Of a DNA stretch of 64,000 nucleotides, positions 33,693 through 45,718 are shown piece by piece. Source of the DNA: Przewalskia tangutica (Eukaryota; Streptophyta; Magnoliopsida; Solanales; Solanaceae). The position numbers and the translations under genes were made by a program. Below the pieces are notes generated by a model that was not told where the DNA came from, did no database searches, and was given only the letters and a program-made list of their open reading frames with translations. Positions within the stretch are counted from its first letter, which is position 1; each line of letters starts with the position of its first letter. Location: assembly GCA_029844215.1 (NCBI GenBank), contig CM056738.1, forward strand, positions 69,742,093-69,806,092, written 5' to 3'.

Positions 33693-36065
33693 TGTCACGA
33701 CCCGTTCCGGGGCCCGTGACTGGTGCCTTACCCGGGCACCCAAGTAGTCATACATCAGAGAACAATCAGCGGAATATAAAACAAGACATGAAACATGATA
33801 TAACTAGAACATTTTATCTGATGAAAAGATTGCCTTTCGGCATATATACATAAACCAAGTTTTTGCGATACATCCCAGCTGCATAACAGACTACGCACTT
33901 AAGGAAATAACAACTATGGCGGACAGGGGCCCGCCATACCTGTCTGTACAAAACTATCTACAACAGGGAGATCATACCCAAAAGTAGAGCCTCCGGAGAG
34001 AGTGGAGCTCAACACCAACGTAGAGATCCTAAGGATGTGGATCTAGCACCACTTTCCTCTAGAACTGCGGCATGAACGCAGCGAAGGAGGTCATTAAAAC
34101 AGGTACCAAGTATGTGAAACTATAAAGTACTTTAACTGAAATCAAGGTATTTAAAACCTTTTCACAAATATAATCAGTTCAATTGCACATAGTGCCACAT
34201 CACAACAATAATAGTAATAGGAAAATCAGAATAGTCTAGTCTAGGCGCGAATGATCAAGCAAGGCCAACCGCCCATAGTATCATTCTGCGTGCCTAGTCT
34301 GACTTCCGCGATCCGCATAGGTCACACTGCAGACCGCGTGAGGTATTCCCGCGTCGGGGTAGCTAGCCGGTATTCTCCTCGGACTTCCGCGATCCGCGTA
34401 GCCTCAAAAGACCGCGATAGTCCTGGACCGCATAGGGCATCCGCGTCGGGCTAAACACCGGAATGATCAATCACGGAGCATACCGCGACTCCGCATAGTC
34501 TCATAGACCGCATAGCCGTATAGACCCGCATCGCGGTGGCAAGCCCCGGTATAACAAGTCGAGGGTAGGTGATACAATAACGAGACAGCGGACTTACGGT
34601 TAGCATCGTAAGCACAGCAAGAATAACCGCCTTTCACACATTACAAGGGATTTAACACATGCAGCATCATAGTATGTATAGATATGAACCAATCTTACTA
34701 CTCTTAACATAAAGCAATACAAGGCTTTTATATACAAACAAGTAAATGAGTTCCTTTTATCATTCTTAGGTTGTTATACCTACTTCCCATAAAGCTTAGT
34801 ATAACTCTTGGCTTTTGTTTTAACACCAACTATTACTCTTACATTAAAATGATTCATTATTCTTTTGACATACTTGAGTTCTTATTATTGGGCTTAAGTC
34901 AAAAGACATTGCCGATTATCATATGACGTCTGCGTACTATATATATTTAAAATATCATGCTCGGAGTATAGGAAGAATCACATACCTTCTCGAAATCCAC
35001 CGCCAAGTCGAGTATGTCGCAGAGAATCGACTATAATAGTCACAGACATCTATCAAAGTCTAGACTATGCCAGTAGTCATTCTAAGCAGAGGGTCCTCAA
35101 TTCTATGGAAAGTGGGCAGCACAACCCTACGGTGAGCTATATAAGTCTCTTGTGAAAACAGTCATGTAAATACATCAGTATATTCTTCTTTTATACCCTT
35201 CTAAGGTGTTCTGTTCAATTCTATTCTTAATAACCTCCTAAGTATTTATACTTATCTCAATACTTCTACGATGCATTCTCTAATTACAAAAGAGGTTAGG
35301 ATTATTTACCTCGATAAGCCCAATAATATCCAAGTAAAAGTCGATCCTTAGCGAGGTTTAGCTCCTAATCCAAAGCTCCAAGGCGCTCCAAGAATCCTTA
35401 GAAGTTTCCCACAACTTCTACTAAGTACTAAGGAATTTGGGCTAGGATAAATTGGGCAGTATAACACTACTCGAAGGCACCTTTCCTACACAGGGATGGC
35501 GGGGTAGGGTTCGGCTAGGCTAGAGGGAAGGGCCTACCAAAACTTCACTCAAAGGGGAGGGTGTTTGGACGAATTGCTCACAAGGGAGAGAGGGAGGATT
35601 TTTCAAGACTTGAAAGCTTTAGTGGATGAATAACTCTTCATCACAAGAGGGTATTTATAGGTCAAGACATGGCCAACCAATGGCCAAGATTTAGCCAAGT
35701 GCTAGGCAAGTGTAAGGTCAAGATTAGGGCAAGTGTACCTAGCCAACTTGCACACAAAATATCTATCCAACTTTATGACAAGGATTGTCATCCAATCGGC
35801 CCTATTGCCGTGACAAGTCCACCAATGAGAGGGTGGAAAGTGTCGCCCTCTCATTGGTCCAAAGTGTTACGTCTCTCGGAAAAATCCGCAAAAATAAGAA
35901 ATGACATAGCCGGAATTTATCCTATGAAAGCTGTGGAAACGTTTCGTCGGAAAACCAATCGTTTTGTGAGTTGTGCCCAATAATTTTCGTCCAAGCCTAA
36001 CTTTTAAGGCTAACCTTTTGTACGTATTCCCTTACGTACATACTCTGGAAATACGGGGTATAACA
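33693..36065 (-). repeat. Tekay-like 3' LTR (left on +, 2373 bp)
   Basis: On + it begins TGTCACGACCCG and ends GGGGTATAACA. A CG-rich block at 34230-34560 has degenerate short repeats with CCGCATAG and ACTTCCGC words. The 104-codon + strand open frame at 35669-35983 is antisense to the element and not a gene. Confidence 0.93.
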
Positions 36066-36079
36066 TTCTCCCCTCCTTA
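36066..36079 (-). other. Tekay-like polypurine tract
   Basis: On the minus strand the sequence TAAGGAGGGGAGAA directly precedes the 3' LTR starting TGTTATACCCCG. This is the expected plus-strand primer. Confidence 0.85.
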
Positions 36080-36219
36080 GAAACATTCGTCCCGAATGTT
36101 CCTTCCTAAGACAGTTAAAGATAAGGTTCTTAACAACCTAAGCAGTTCGCAAAAAAACACTTAGCACATAAGTCAATTGAATCAATAAGTAGGAAAGTAG
36201 GTTACCCGAGGTGTGGGAA

Positions 36220-37412
36220 TAGGTGAGGGTATCTCGCCTCATGTCCTCCTCTGCTTCCCACGTCATCTCCTCCCTAAGCTCGTTCGCCACAAAACTTTGA
36301 CGAAGCTACGCCCTCGTCCGCAGACGCCTAACTCCGACGATCGACTATCGCTATGGGAATCTCTCATACGATAACCCTCGGTCACACCGACATCGTCAAT
36401 CGGTGTACCCTAGATGGATCCGACACATCTCCTCAAAGATAGATACGTGAAATACGGATGCACCGCCTCCGACGGACGGCAGATCCAACTCATAGGCAAC
36501 CTTGCCTACCACGTGGACAATCAAACGCCCGATGTACCTTGGCCGAGTTTTCCTTCTTCCGAATCTCATCACACCTTCATGGGGCGACACCTTCAGAAAA
36601 CCCAATCATCAGATGCGAACTCGGATGTCGGCGTCGATGATCTGCATACGACTGCCGACTCGATGTCGATAATAGCCGCCTCGATAAGCTTCACCTTATC
36701 CATCGCCTTGCACCAAGTCCGGTCCCACTAATCGTACCTCGCCCACATCGAACCATGCTATCGGCGATCGCACTTCCTCCCATACAAAGCCTCATACGGC
36801 GCCATCCGAATGCTAGAGTGGTAGCTGTTATTATACGCGAACTCTACCAGCAAGTGATCCTCCCGCCTACTGAAGTCAATAACACAGCTCGCAGATATCC
36901 TCGCAGTGCGGATAGTGCGCTCTGCTGTCCGTCTGCGTGGATGAAATGCGACTCGGGCTCACTCGCCCCTAAACCCCTGGAAGGACCTCAGGAAGTTAGC
37001 CAGAATCGGGCTCTGCATGCGATATGATCGAAATAGGGACTCATGCAGTCGGCGACCTCTGATGTAAAGTCCGCATAATCCTCACCGTAGAAAGTCGTCC
37101 CGACGGAAGAAAGTGGGCTGATTTCACGACCGCCGACGATAACCCATATAGAATCATGTCTCCTCCGAGCGAGGCAATCACGTGATGAAGTCCATGTTGA
37201 TCACCTCCCACTTCCGTGTCGATCTCTATCGTCTGTAATAAACCACCGTGCCTGCGTGCTCTACCTTCACCGCCGACAACACGCACCGAGCTACGAACTC
37301 GCAACGTCCTCTTCAAACCATCCCACCAATACGGATCTAAGGTCGTGGTACATCTTGGTCGACCACGACGGATGGAGTAACGCCGCGTGTGCTTCCCCAA
37401 GAACTCTGCCAA
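36220..37412 (-). pseudogene. Tekay-like integrase with C-terminal chromodomain-like tail
   Basis: Minus-strand pieces show the integrase zinc-finger region YWWDGLKR and GGLLQTIEI (37041-37412), the integrase C-terminus KVSPHEGVMRFGRRK, RYIGRLIVHVVGKVAYELDL and VFHVSIFEE (36396-36605), and after it a degraded chromodomain-like segment (about 36220-36395) with SFVKVLWR. This arrangement is characteristic of Tekay/Del chromoviruses. The catalytic core between 36605 and 37041 is hard to read because of many frame breaks. Confidence 0.8.
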
Positions 37413-37484
37413 GTCTCAAACATCCGAACACACAACTCGCCTCAAACCTTAGCGCCCCATCGTGCTACTCAAAGGACTCTTGCC

Positions 37485-37916
37485 TCACGGAGTCAGATCA
37501 CGATAACGTGCCAAAACCGGATCCTCGAACTGTTGCCTCTTCACCTCCTCGACGATGGAAGGCTCGGCAACCTCACGAACCCTAACCCCGCTGCTCTCAG
37601 AATCAATCAAACGGACACCAAGGCTCGCTAATCGATGCAAATCACGAACCATGCCCCTCCTCTCTGGCTGCACCTCTGATAGACTCCCCATCGACCTACG
37701 ACTAAGAGCATCTGCCACAACATTGGCCTTCCCCGGGTGGTACATGATATTGACGTCATAATCCTTTAGCAACTCTAACCACCGTCTCTGTCGTAAGTTC
37801 AGCTCCTCCGGTGAAGATATCCGAGGCTCTTGTGGTGCGTATAAATATCCACGTGAACCCCATACAAATAGTGCCTCCGGATCTTGGCGTGAATCACCGC
37901 CGCTACTCCAAATCAT
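37485..37916 (-). pseudogene. Tekay-like RNase H region
   Basis: A 143-codon frame ends the RNase H domain with LNLRQRRWLELLKDYDVNIM and YHPGKANVVADALSRRS, then continues into the linker before integrase (FEDPVLARYRDL). The HPGKANVVADALSR motif is diagnostic of gypsy elements. Confidence 0.9.
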
Positions 37917-38126
37917 GGGGGTAGTTCCTCGTGTATCTTAAGCCGGGATCGCTGATGCTATAACTCGCCTGCCGCATCAACACACATCCCAACCCGATGC
38001 CGACGCATCACAATACACCACGTAACCATCCGACCCTCCGAAGAGTAAGAACGGCGGTCGTCGCTTTCTTCAAAGAATCGAAACCCCGCCACAAGCATCA
38101 CCATCAAACTTGGCCGCTCGAGTCAC

Positions 38127-39089
38127 CTAGTCAATGGTGCGAGATAGAAGCAAACTTCTCCACGAACCGATAATATCTGCAAGGCCCGTAAAATCGCGAA
38201 CCTCTCGCCGAGTAGTAGGTGCAGGCCAAGTCTCGATCGCCGATCTCGCCATATCCACTCGAATGCCATCAGCCCCGATAATGTGCCCAAGAAAAGCCAC
38301 CGAGGTCAACCAAAACTCACATTTGGAAAACTTCGCATACAGTGCGATCTCGAGAATCACAAGACAGCCTCAAATGCTCCGCATGCTCCTGCTCTGAGCG
38401 AGAATAAACCAAGATATCATCAATGAACACTATCACAAACGTGTCCAAAAATGGTTTGAACACTCGGTTCATCAACTCCATGAATACCGCCGGAGCATTG
38501 GTCAACCCAAAAGACATGACCCTGAACTCATAATGACCGCATCGTCGGAATGCGATCTAGGGACATCCACCTCTAACTCGAACGATGATAGCCCGATCAG
38601 ATCAATCTTGAAAAGCATCTCGCGCTCGCAATCGATCGAACAAATCATCAATCACGGAAGGGTATCGTTCTTAATGGTCACCTTGTTCACCGCTCGTAGT
38701 CAACACATGCGCGGCCCCGTCTTTCTTCTTCACGAACAATACCGCGCTTCGGGAGAAACACTAGGTCCGATGAAACCCTTCTCCAACAAATCACTCACCG
38801 CTCCTTCAACTCTCTTAACTCGGCGTGCCATCCTCGTATGGCGGAATGGAATAAAGCCGAGTGTCCGCAACACATCTATACAAAACTCAATCTCCTCTCT
38901 CGAGGAATACCGGAGGTCGTGCTGAAACACGCTCGAGAACTCTCGGACTCGAACTGTCTCAAAATCTGGTACCGCACCTCGATCAAACACCCGAACGAGA
39001 TGGTAGATATACCCTTCGCACCATCTTCCTAGCCTCGAGGTAGGAAATAAACCTACCTTTCGCGATACTGCGCTCTTCCCACTCAACAA
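38127..39089 (-). pseudogene. Tekay-like reverse transcriptase
   Basis: Minus-strand pieces in order: REFSSVFQHDLRY...EIEFCIDVL and LLEKGFIGPSVSP (38730-39089); the catalytic block MSFGLTNAPAVFMELMNRVF and VIVFIDDILVYSRSEQEH (38317-38517); and AKFSKCEFWLTSVAFLGHII then IETWPAPTTRREVRDFTGLA (38127-38360). At least three frame changes separate them. Confidence 0.9.
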
Positions 39090-39271
39090 CCGGCCTCAGA
39101 AAGCGAACTGCATTACTCTCTCTGCGGTCACATTGGCGTAGCAGAAGCTAGCCAATCCATCCCCATGATTACGTCGAAGTCAATCATCTCCAACTCTATC
39201 AAGTCGGCAAGTGGTCCGACGATCGAAATGGTCACAGACAAGCTCTATATACCCGCCGAGCTACCACCGAA

Positions 39272-40700
39272 TCACCCACCGGCCAGAGCTACCTCGAAGT
39301 GGTCTATGGACTCGTGCTCTATCCCTATCCTACTAGCAACAAGGGAGATATATAGGACGAGTAGAACCGGATCTATCAAAGCATATACATCAAACCCGAA
39401 CCGAGGGTACACGCGACATCGGTGAGGCCTCACGATCTGTCGGTTACCGACAAAGCATAAATGCGTTCGAGGACCGCTAGAATCGGGACTCGCGCCACGA
39501 CTCGCCGCGACTGGCCGATCTCGAGTACCACGCCCGGCGAGTAATCGCTCGGGATGAAGCGACAATGCACTCGTAGCCGGGCCCTACCCCGGTTGCCACG
39601 GTCGGCCGCAAACTCGCGAAATGACCTGCCGCCACAAGTATGGCAAGTCCCGTAGTAGCATAACAGCCTCGAATGGAATCTACCACAACCGCACAGCAAT
39701 GCACCTCGACGGTTAGCCCCGTTACTCGAAATCAAGTCCCGGGCCACGACCGCCCCGATCGCTCTGGGTCATCATCGAAATGATGTAGGAGTGCTCGAGC
39801 CATTGTGGTGCAAATCTGGACTTGGCGATCGCCCACCACGAGAACCACGAAAAGAACCGCCGCCCCGCCTTCTTCTAGCGATATCGGTCTACCCGGTCTC
39901 TACGCTCCTCGCATCCCAATGCATGAGCCTGCATACGGGTAATGTCCATGCCCGGCTGAAGGGACACACTCGCACAAGACTCGGCCATATAGTCGTCTAG
40001 CCCGGTGACGTAGCGATGCACCCGGTCTTCCATATTCGCTACATGCGAGGAACATATCGAGCTAATGAATCAAACTCGACATTGTACTCTAACTGCAAGG
40101 CCCTCCCGCCTCATTAACAAAAATGCAGATCGCGTTCTCTCATTCGCGGAGGCAAGAAGTGTGTGAGAAAAGCCTCTGAAAACTCATCCCATACTGCTGG
40201 AGGCGCATGCTCTCCCCGGGAAAGCTCCCATGAATCGAACCAATCGACTGCGGTATCACGCAGCCGATGCGAACCGAATGTCACACTACCTGCAAGCCTT
40301 GACCACCCGCATAATCCTCTCAGAATCGACGGATGAACTCGCGGATCATCCTGCGGTCTAGACCCGTAAAACTCGCGGTCGCAACTCGGGAAGTCCGTAG
40401 CCTCAAGCTTATCCGCCTGCGTGAACAGCGGTACATCGAGCCGAATCGAATGGAATGGCCGCCAAACCTCTCCTCATATCCGCCACGACCTTGGCTAGTA
40501 ATCGGGCCATCTCCTTGTACCTAACCTCTCGCCCCGGCCGAGGGATGCGAGTGCTGGTACGCGGTCTCGCCGGGCCGGCGGTGTCATAGAACTCGCCGTC
40601 TCAGGTATAGCCAGGCACGAGCCCTCGTGACTGGGTGTCACACTAGCAGCCTCCTCCGCCGCTTCTCGGGCCCGGTTGCCTTTACGTGAGGCATATCTCA
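39272..40700 (-). pseudogene. Tekay-like gag and protease
   Basis: The protease segment reads DVYALIDPVLLVLYISLVAS (39272-39420), where ALIDP corresponds to the usual active-site start. A cysteine-rich stretch with CYYGTCHTCGG near 39640 fits a damaged zinc knuckle. Upstream to about 40700 lies a gag region that is nearly unreadable because of frame breaks. Domain limits are approximate. Confidence 0.65.
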
Positions 40701-40879
40701 CAGAAAGGAATGCGTTAGAGGTCCAACCTATAACACGACTCTAAAGCACGATCTCAGAGTGAGAAGAATGGAAACCAATCCTAAATATCCTATAGCCTCA
40801 CGATTATTGGTGTGGTGCACAACACACCGATAATCAAGACTCTACTAGATACGGCGTAGACACTTTCAGAGGATTAATC

Positions 40880-40890
40880 GCTCGATACCA
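40880..40890 (-). other. Tekay-like primer-binding site
   Basis: On minus, TGGTATCGAGC starts four bases after the 5' LTR. It resembles the initiator tRNA-Met complement (TGGTATCAGAGC) with one base missing. Confidence 0.8.
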
Positions 40891-40894
40891 CTTT

Positions 40895-43235
40895 TGTCAC
40901 GACCCGTTCGTGGATCGTGCCTTACCCGCACCCAAGTAGTCATACATCGAGAACAATCGTGGAATATAAAACAAGACATGAAACATGATATAACTAGAAC
41001 ATTTTATCTCGATGAAAAGATTGCCTTTGGCGTATATACATAAACCAAGTTTTTGCGATTCATCCCAACTGCATACAGACTACTGCACCTAAGGAAATAA
41101 CAACTATGGCGGGACGGGGCCCGCCATACCTGTCTGTACAAAACTATCTACAACAGGGAGATCATACCCAAAAGTAGAGCCTCGGAGAGTGGAGCTCCTA
41201 ACACCAACGTAGAGATCCTAAGGATGTGGATCTAGCACCGCTTTCCTCTAGAACTCGCGGATTGAACGCGGCCTCAAGGAGGTCGATAACAGTACCAAGT
41301 ATGTGAAACTATAAAGTACTTTAAATGAAATCAAGGTATTTAAAACCTTTTCACAAATATAATCGATTCAATTGCACATAGTGCCACATCACAACAATAA
41401 TAATAATAGGAAAATCAGAATGTCTAGTCTAGGCCGCGAATGATCGGGCAAGGCCAACCGCCCATAGTATCATTCTGCGTGCCTAGTCACGGACTTCCGC
41501 ACCGCATAGTCACACATGCACCGCGTGAGGTATTCCCGCGTCGGGGTAGCTAGCCCTGTACCTCCCGACTTCCGCACCGCGTAGCCTCAAAAGACCGCGT
41601 AGTCCCATGGACCGCATAGGGCATCCGCGTCGGCTAAACACCGGAATGATCAATCACGGAGCATACCGCCTCGCATAGTCTCATAGACCGCATAGCCGTA
41701 TAGACCGCATCGAGGTGGCAAGCCCCGGTATAACAAGTCGGGTAGGTGATACAATAACGGACAACGGACTTAGGTTAGCAACGTAAGTACGAAGAATAAC
41801 CCCTTTCACACATTACAAGGCATTTAACACATGCAAAGATCATAGTATGTCTACCTATCAACCAATCTTACTACACTTAATGAAAGCAATACAAGGCTTT
41901 TATAAACAAACAAGTAAATTCCTTTTATCATTCTTAGGTTGTTATACCTACTTCCCATAAAGCTTAGTATAACTCTTAGCTTTTGTTTTAACACCAACTA
42001 TTACTCTTACGTTAAAATGATTCATTATTCTTTTGACATACTTCAAGGTTCTTATTATTCAGCTTAAGTCAAAAGACATTGCGATTATCATATGTCGTCT
42101 GTAGTACTATATATATTTAAAATATCATGCTCGGGAGTATAGGAAGAATCACATACCTTCCGGCGAAATCCACCGCCAAGTCGAGTATGTCGTGAGAGAA
42201 TCGACTATAATAGTCACAGACATCTATCAAAGTCTAGACTATTCTGTAGGTCATTCTAAACAGAGGGTCCTCAATTCTATGGAAAGTCGGGCAGCACAAC
42301 CCTACCCGGTGAGCTATATAAGTCTACTGTGAAAACATTCATATGTAAGTACAGTTCGTATATTCTTCTTTTATACCCTTCTAAGGTGTTACAGTTCAAT
42401 TCTATTCTTAATAACCTCCTAAGTATTTATACTTATCTCAATACTTCTACGGTATGCATTCTCTAATTACAAAAGAGGTTAGGATTATTTACCTCGATAA
42501 GCCCAATAATATCCAAGTAAAAGTCGATCCCGAGCGAGGTTTAGCTCACAATCCAAAGCTCAGCGCTCAGAATCCTAGAAGTTTCCCACAACTTCTACTA
42601 AGTACTAAGGAATTTGGGCTAGGTTAAATTGGGCATTATAACAATACTAGAAGGCAACTTTCCTACCAAGGGAGGGTAGGTTTCGGCTAGGCTAGAGGGG
42701 AAGGGCCTCGGCCAAAACTTCGCTCAAAGGGGAGGGTGTTTGGACGAATTGCTCACAAGGAGAGGAGGATTTTCAAGACTTGAAAGCTTTAGTGGATGAA
42801 TAACTCTTCATCACAAGAGGGTATTTATAGGTCAAGACATGGCCAACCAATGGCCAAGATTTAGCCAAGTGCTAGGCAAGTGTAAGGTCAAGATTAGGGC
42901 AAGTGTACCTAGCCAACTTGCACACAAAATATCTATCCAACTTTATGACAAGGATTGTCATCCAATCGGCCCTATTGCCGTGACAAGTCCACCAATGAGA
43001 GGGTGGAAAGTGTCGCCCTCTCATTGGTCCAAAGTGTTACGTCTCTCGGAAAAATCCGCAAAAATAAGAAATGACATAGCCGGAATTTATCCTATGAAAG
43101 CTGTGGAAACGTTTCGTCGGAAAACCAATCGTTTTGTGAGTTGTGCCCAATAATTTTCGTCCAAGCCTAACTTTTAAGGCTAACCTTTTGTATGTATTCC
43201 CTTACGTACATACTCTGGAAATACGGGGTATAACA
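40895..43235 (-). repeat. Tekay-like 5' LTR (right on +, 2341 bp)
   Basis: On + it begins TGTCACGACCCG and ends GGGGTATAACA. It pairs with 33693-36065. The last part (about 42765-43235) is almost identical, while the CG-rich 40900-41780 differs by many one- to several-base indels. Confidence 0.93.
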
Positions 43236-43240
43236 ATATG

Positions 43241-43778
43241 CTGTAAGTTGGGTAGACATTCTTGGATTGGGGATGAAAATACCTCAATTATTTATGTAGC
43301 GTTAACGAGAGGCTTAACAACCCTAATTTTACGCATTGTGCGTGACGGTTAACTAGGTTCTTAGTCTTAATCCTCCTATAGAGTTATCCTTATCACCGAA
43401 AGGTAGGTAAGGTGCAATACTGGGGTTGAGTGTTTATATAACCCTAACGGGAGTATAAAACGATTTAGTGAACCTGCTTTCTCCAAAAGAAGAAGACCAT
43501 AAGTTATTGCATTAATAAGTAACATAAGCGGATAGTGAGGAGACGTGGAAGCCCTATTCTCATCACAACTGAAGTAAACTCATTAGTTAAATTAGTCTTT
43601 ATAATTCGTAGTTATAAACCACAAAATCAAATATCAATTTACCAAATAGATACCAAAAGATAGATATTTGGTATTTGAACCCTAATCCTTGTGGACGATA
43701 TTCGGTCTTGCTAAGACTATATTACTTGTCACGATAACGTGCACTTGCGTTTAAGTGTGTGCATCTTTTCGCGCATCA
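43241..43778 (+). repeat. Right LTR of Athila-like element, part 2
   Basis: The LTR continues after the Tekay-like element and the second ATATG copy (43236-43240), matching 22850-23391 with few substitutions. It ends CGCGCATCA before CTTTA. Confidence 0.93.
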
Positions 43779-43783
43779 CTTTA

Positions 43784-44652
43784 TTTATAAATGTCATGAT
43801 ATATATATTATGATCGCTCAAATTTATATAGATGACATAGCTTTTGATTCGACCTCACAATCGTACCTTAAGACTTCCATGTCGAGGCTATGTGATCAAC
43901 ATTTGAGATGAGCATGATTGGGAACTAAATTATTTCTTAGGCCTGCAGATAAATCAAAGTGAAGATGGAACTTTCATCTCACAAATCAAATATGCCAAGA
44001 ATCTAGTTAAAAGATTTGGATTGGAGAATGCTAAACATATGAAACTCCAATGGACTTATCGCAAAAAGGTATGTAAAGACGATGTTGGCGAATATGTTGA
44101 CCCAACATTGTACCAATCCATGATAGGTAGTCTTTTGTATCTTACTGTTAGTCACCCAACATTATGTTTAGTGTATTTGTGTGTGCATGTGTTAAAGCCT
44201 ATCCCAAAATATTCCACTTAAATGTCGTAAAACATATTATTCGATATGTTGTTGGCACATATGAGTTGGAAATTTTGGTATTCCAATGACACTTATCCTA
44301 ATTTAATAGGATTTAGTGACTTGAATTGGGCTGGAGATGTGAATGATAGGAAGAATACAAGTAGAGGATGTTGTTTATCTTGGCAATAATCTTATACATA
44401 TTTTTCAAACAACACTATGATTTTGTACTGTGATAATCTGAGTGCTATTAATATTTTCAAAAATCATGTTCAGCATTCACGTACAAAACAATAGACATAA
44501 GACATCATTGTTTAAGATACTTAGTGGAAAACATCTAGTTCAAATCAAACATGTTGATAATCTTTCTCAACTAGCTGACATTTTTACCAAACTCCTAGAT
44601 CATGAGAGATTTTCTAGCTTGAAAACATCTTTTGGTCTCTGTTTTCTTTGAA
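43784..44652 (+). pseudogene. Copia reverse transcriptase/RNase H remnant, downstream half
   Basis: This continues the copia frame after the Athila insertion: IYIDDIAFDS (the YxDD-type catalytic motif), LGLQINQSEDGTFISQIKYA, YVDPTLYQSMIGSLLYLTV, then RNase H pieces ILYCDNLSAINIFKNHVQHS and a C-terminal LADIFTKLLDHERF. Several stops and frame changes are present. Confidence 0.87.
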
Positions 44653-44659
44653 AATAAGA

Positions 44660-45647
44660 CAGGCTAGGTAGATATTGTCCGAAATATTGTCCTAACATTC
44701 TGGGTAACATTTACTGTTTGAGTCAATATACATGATATGTGTTGTAGTGATGTTGCACTGTTTTTCAAACGAATCAAGCATGACTTCACAAGGACAAGGT
44801 TTGAATGCGATACTGTTCTCTGCGATGGTATATATATATATCAATTATGTATATCATAAAAAGGGAGTATCATAAGAAGGCGAAGCCTCTACTAAAGATT
44901 TGGTTTTATACAAAAAGAGTAAAGCTCTAAGTTTGGTACCGTTCCTATTCTATATGAGTACCATGTACTTAAAGAAGGTTGAAAATTCCTTAATATTTAT
45001 TCCTTTAACTGTATGTGTTCAACTAAGTTGATTAAAGACAATGGTAAAATATCACATTAGTCCAGCGATCAGTCTCATAGGGAACATATACATAATTTTC
45101 AGTTGTCAAATCAGAAAATCCTTGGAGTCCAAAAAATGCTTGTTGAACCTTGAAATGTTGCCAACATCATTCACAACATAGTGGTCCAGTACATTGATCA
45201 ATCTTATTTTTTCTTATTTTTTTTCTTATTTTTTTCTGAGTTGTGGTATGTAACACGTCTCTCTAAATAACGAAAATCCAAAATTCTGGAGGACCGTTTC
45301 TTTTTAAAATTTTAATGATGTTTTGTGCTATGTAAAACCCTTTGTTTTAGGGATGTGAAGAGTTCCAATTATTCTACACTACCTATTTTTTGGGAAATAT
45401 TGTTGTGAGTTGCTTAAGGAAATGTTGTCTTGTATATAATACTCCTCTTGTTTGTTATTTTTCATGTCATTTCAAGATTTTTCCCGGAAAAAAAATAATT
45501 TTTATTATTAAAAAAAAAGGAAAAATCATCTCCTCGGTTGTTTTCTATCTATCCGATGAACTCATCATCATTTCACACTCCAATCATGGATGGTTGTTAT
45601 ATATATATTGTATGTGAAATGTTACATTGCTCCAAATGTCAAATATC

Positions 45648-45718
<71 letters not shown>

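Larger units (their letters stand above)
33693..43235 (-). mobile_element. Tekay/Del-like chromovirus (Ty3/gypsy), full-length but frame-broken
   Basis: Two LTRs of 2.34-2.37 kb, a 5-bp target duplication ATATG (33688-33692, 43236-43240), an initiator-tRNA-Met-type primer-binding site and a purine tract define the element. Reading on minus, the order is gag, protease, RT, RNase H, integrase, then a chromodomain-like tail. It is the youngest layer: one 470-bp part of the two LTRs differs by a single base. The internal frames are nevertheless densely interrupted, mostly in CG-rich tracts. It lies inside the right LTR of the Athila-like element. Confidence 0.93.
22003..43778 (+). mobile_element. 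Athila-like Ty3/gypsy element lacking RT and integrase
   Basis: LTRs begin TGATCGGTGTATT and end CGCGCATCA. Target duplication CTTTA is at 21998-22002 and 43779-43783. A tRNA-Asp-type primer-binding site and a terminal purine tract are present. Internal coding consists of gag, a retropepsin-like domain, and an env-position ORF with plant-transposon-protein features, all on +. No reverse transcriptase, RNase H or integrase motif is found between protease and the last ORF. The element is interrupted by a solo LTR (24374-27928) and a Tekay-like element (33693-43235). It sits in the copia reverse transcriptase. Confidence 0.92.

Noticed and set aside
35669..35983. Identical 104-codon open frame in both Tekay-like LTRs (also 42839-43153)
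   Set aside because: It is identical only because the LTRs are a young duplicate pair. It lies antisense to the element and the frame is not kept in the related solo LTR at 27430-27837.
36066..40890. Intact functional Tekay-like polyprotein
   Set aside because: As given, the sequence has many frame breaks. Sequencing error may explain some, but intactness cannot be claimed.
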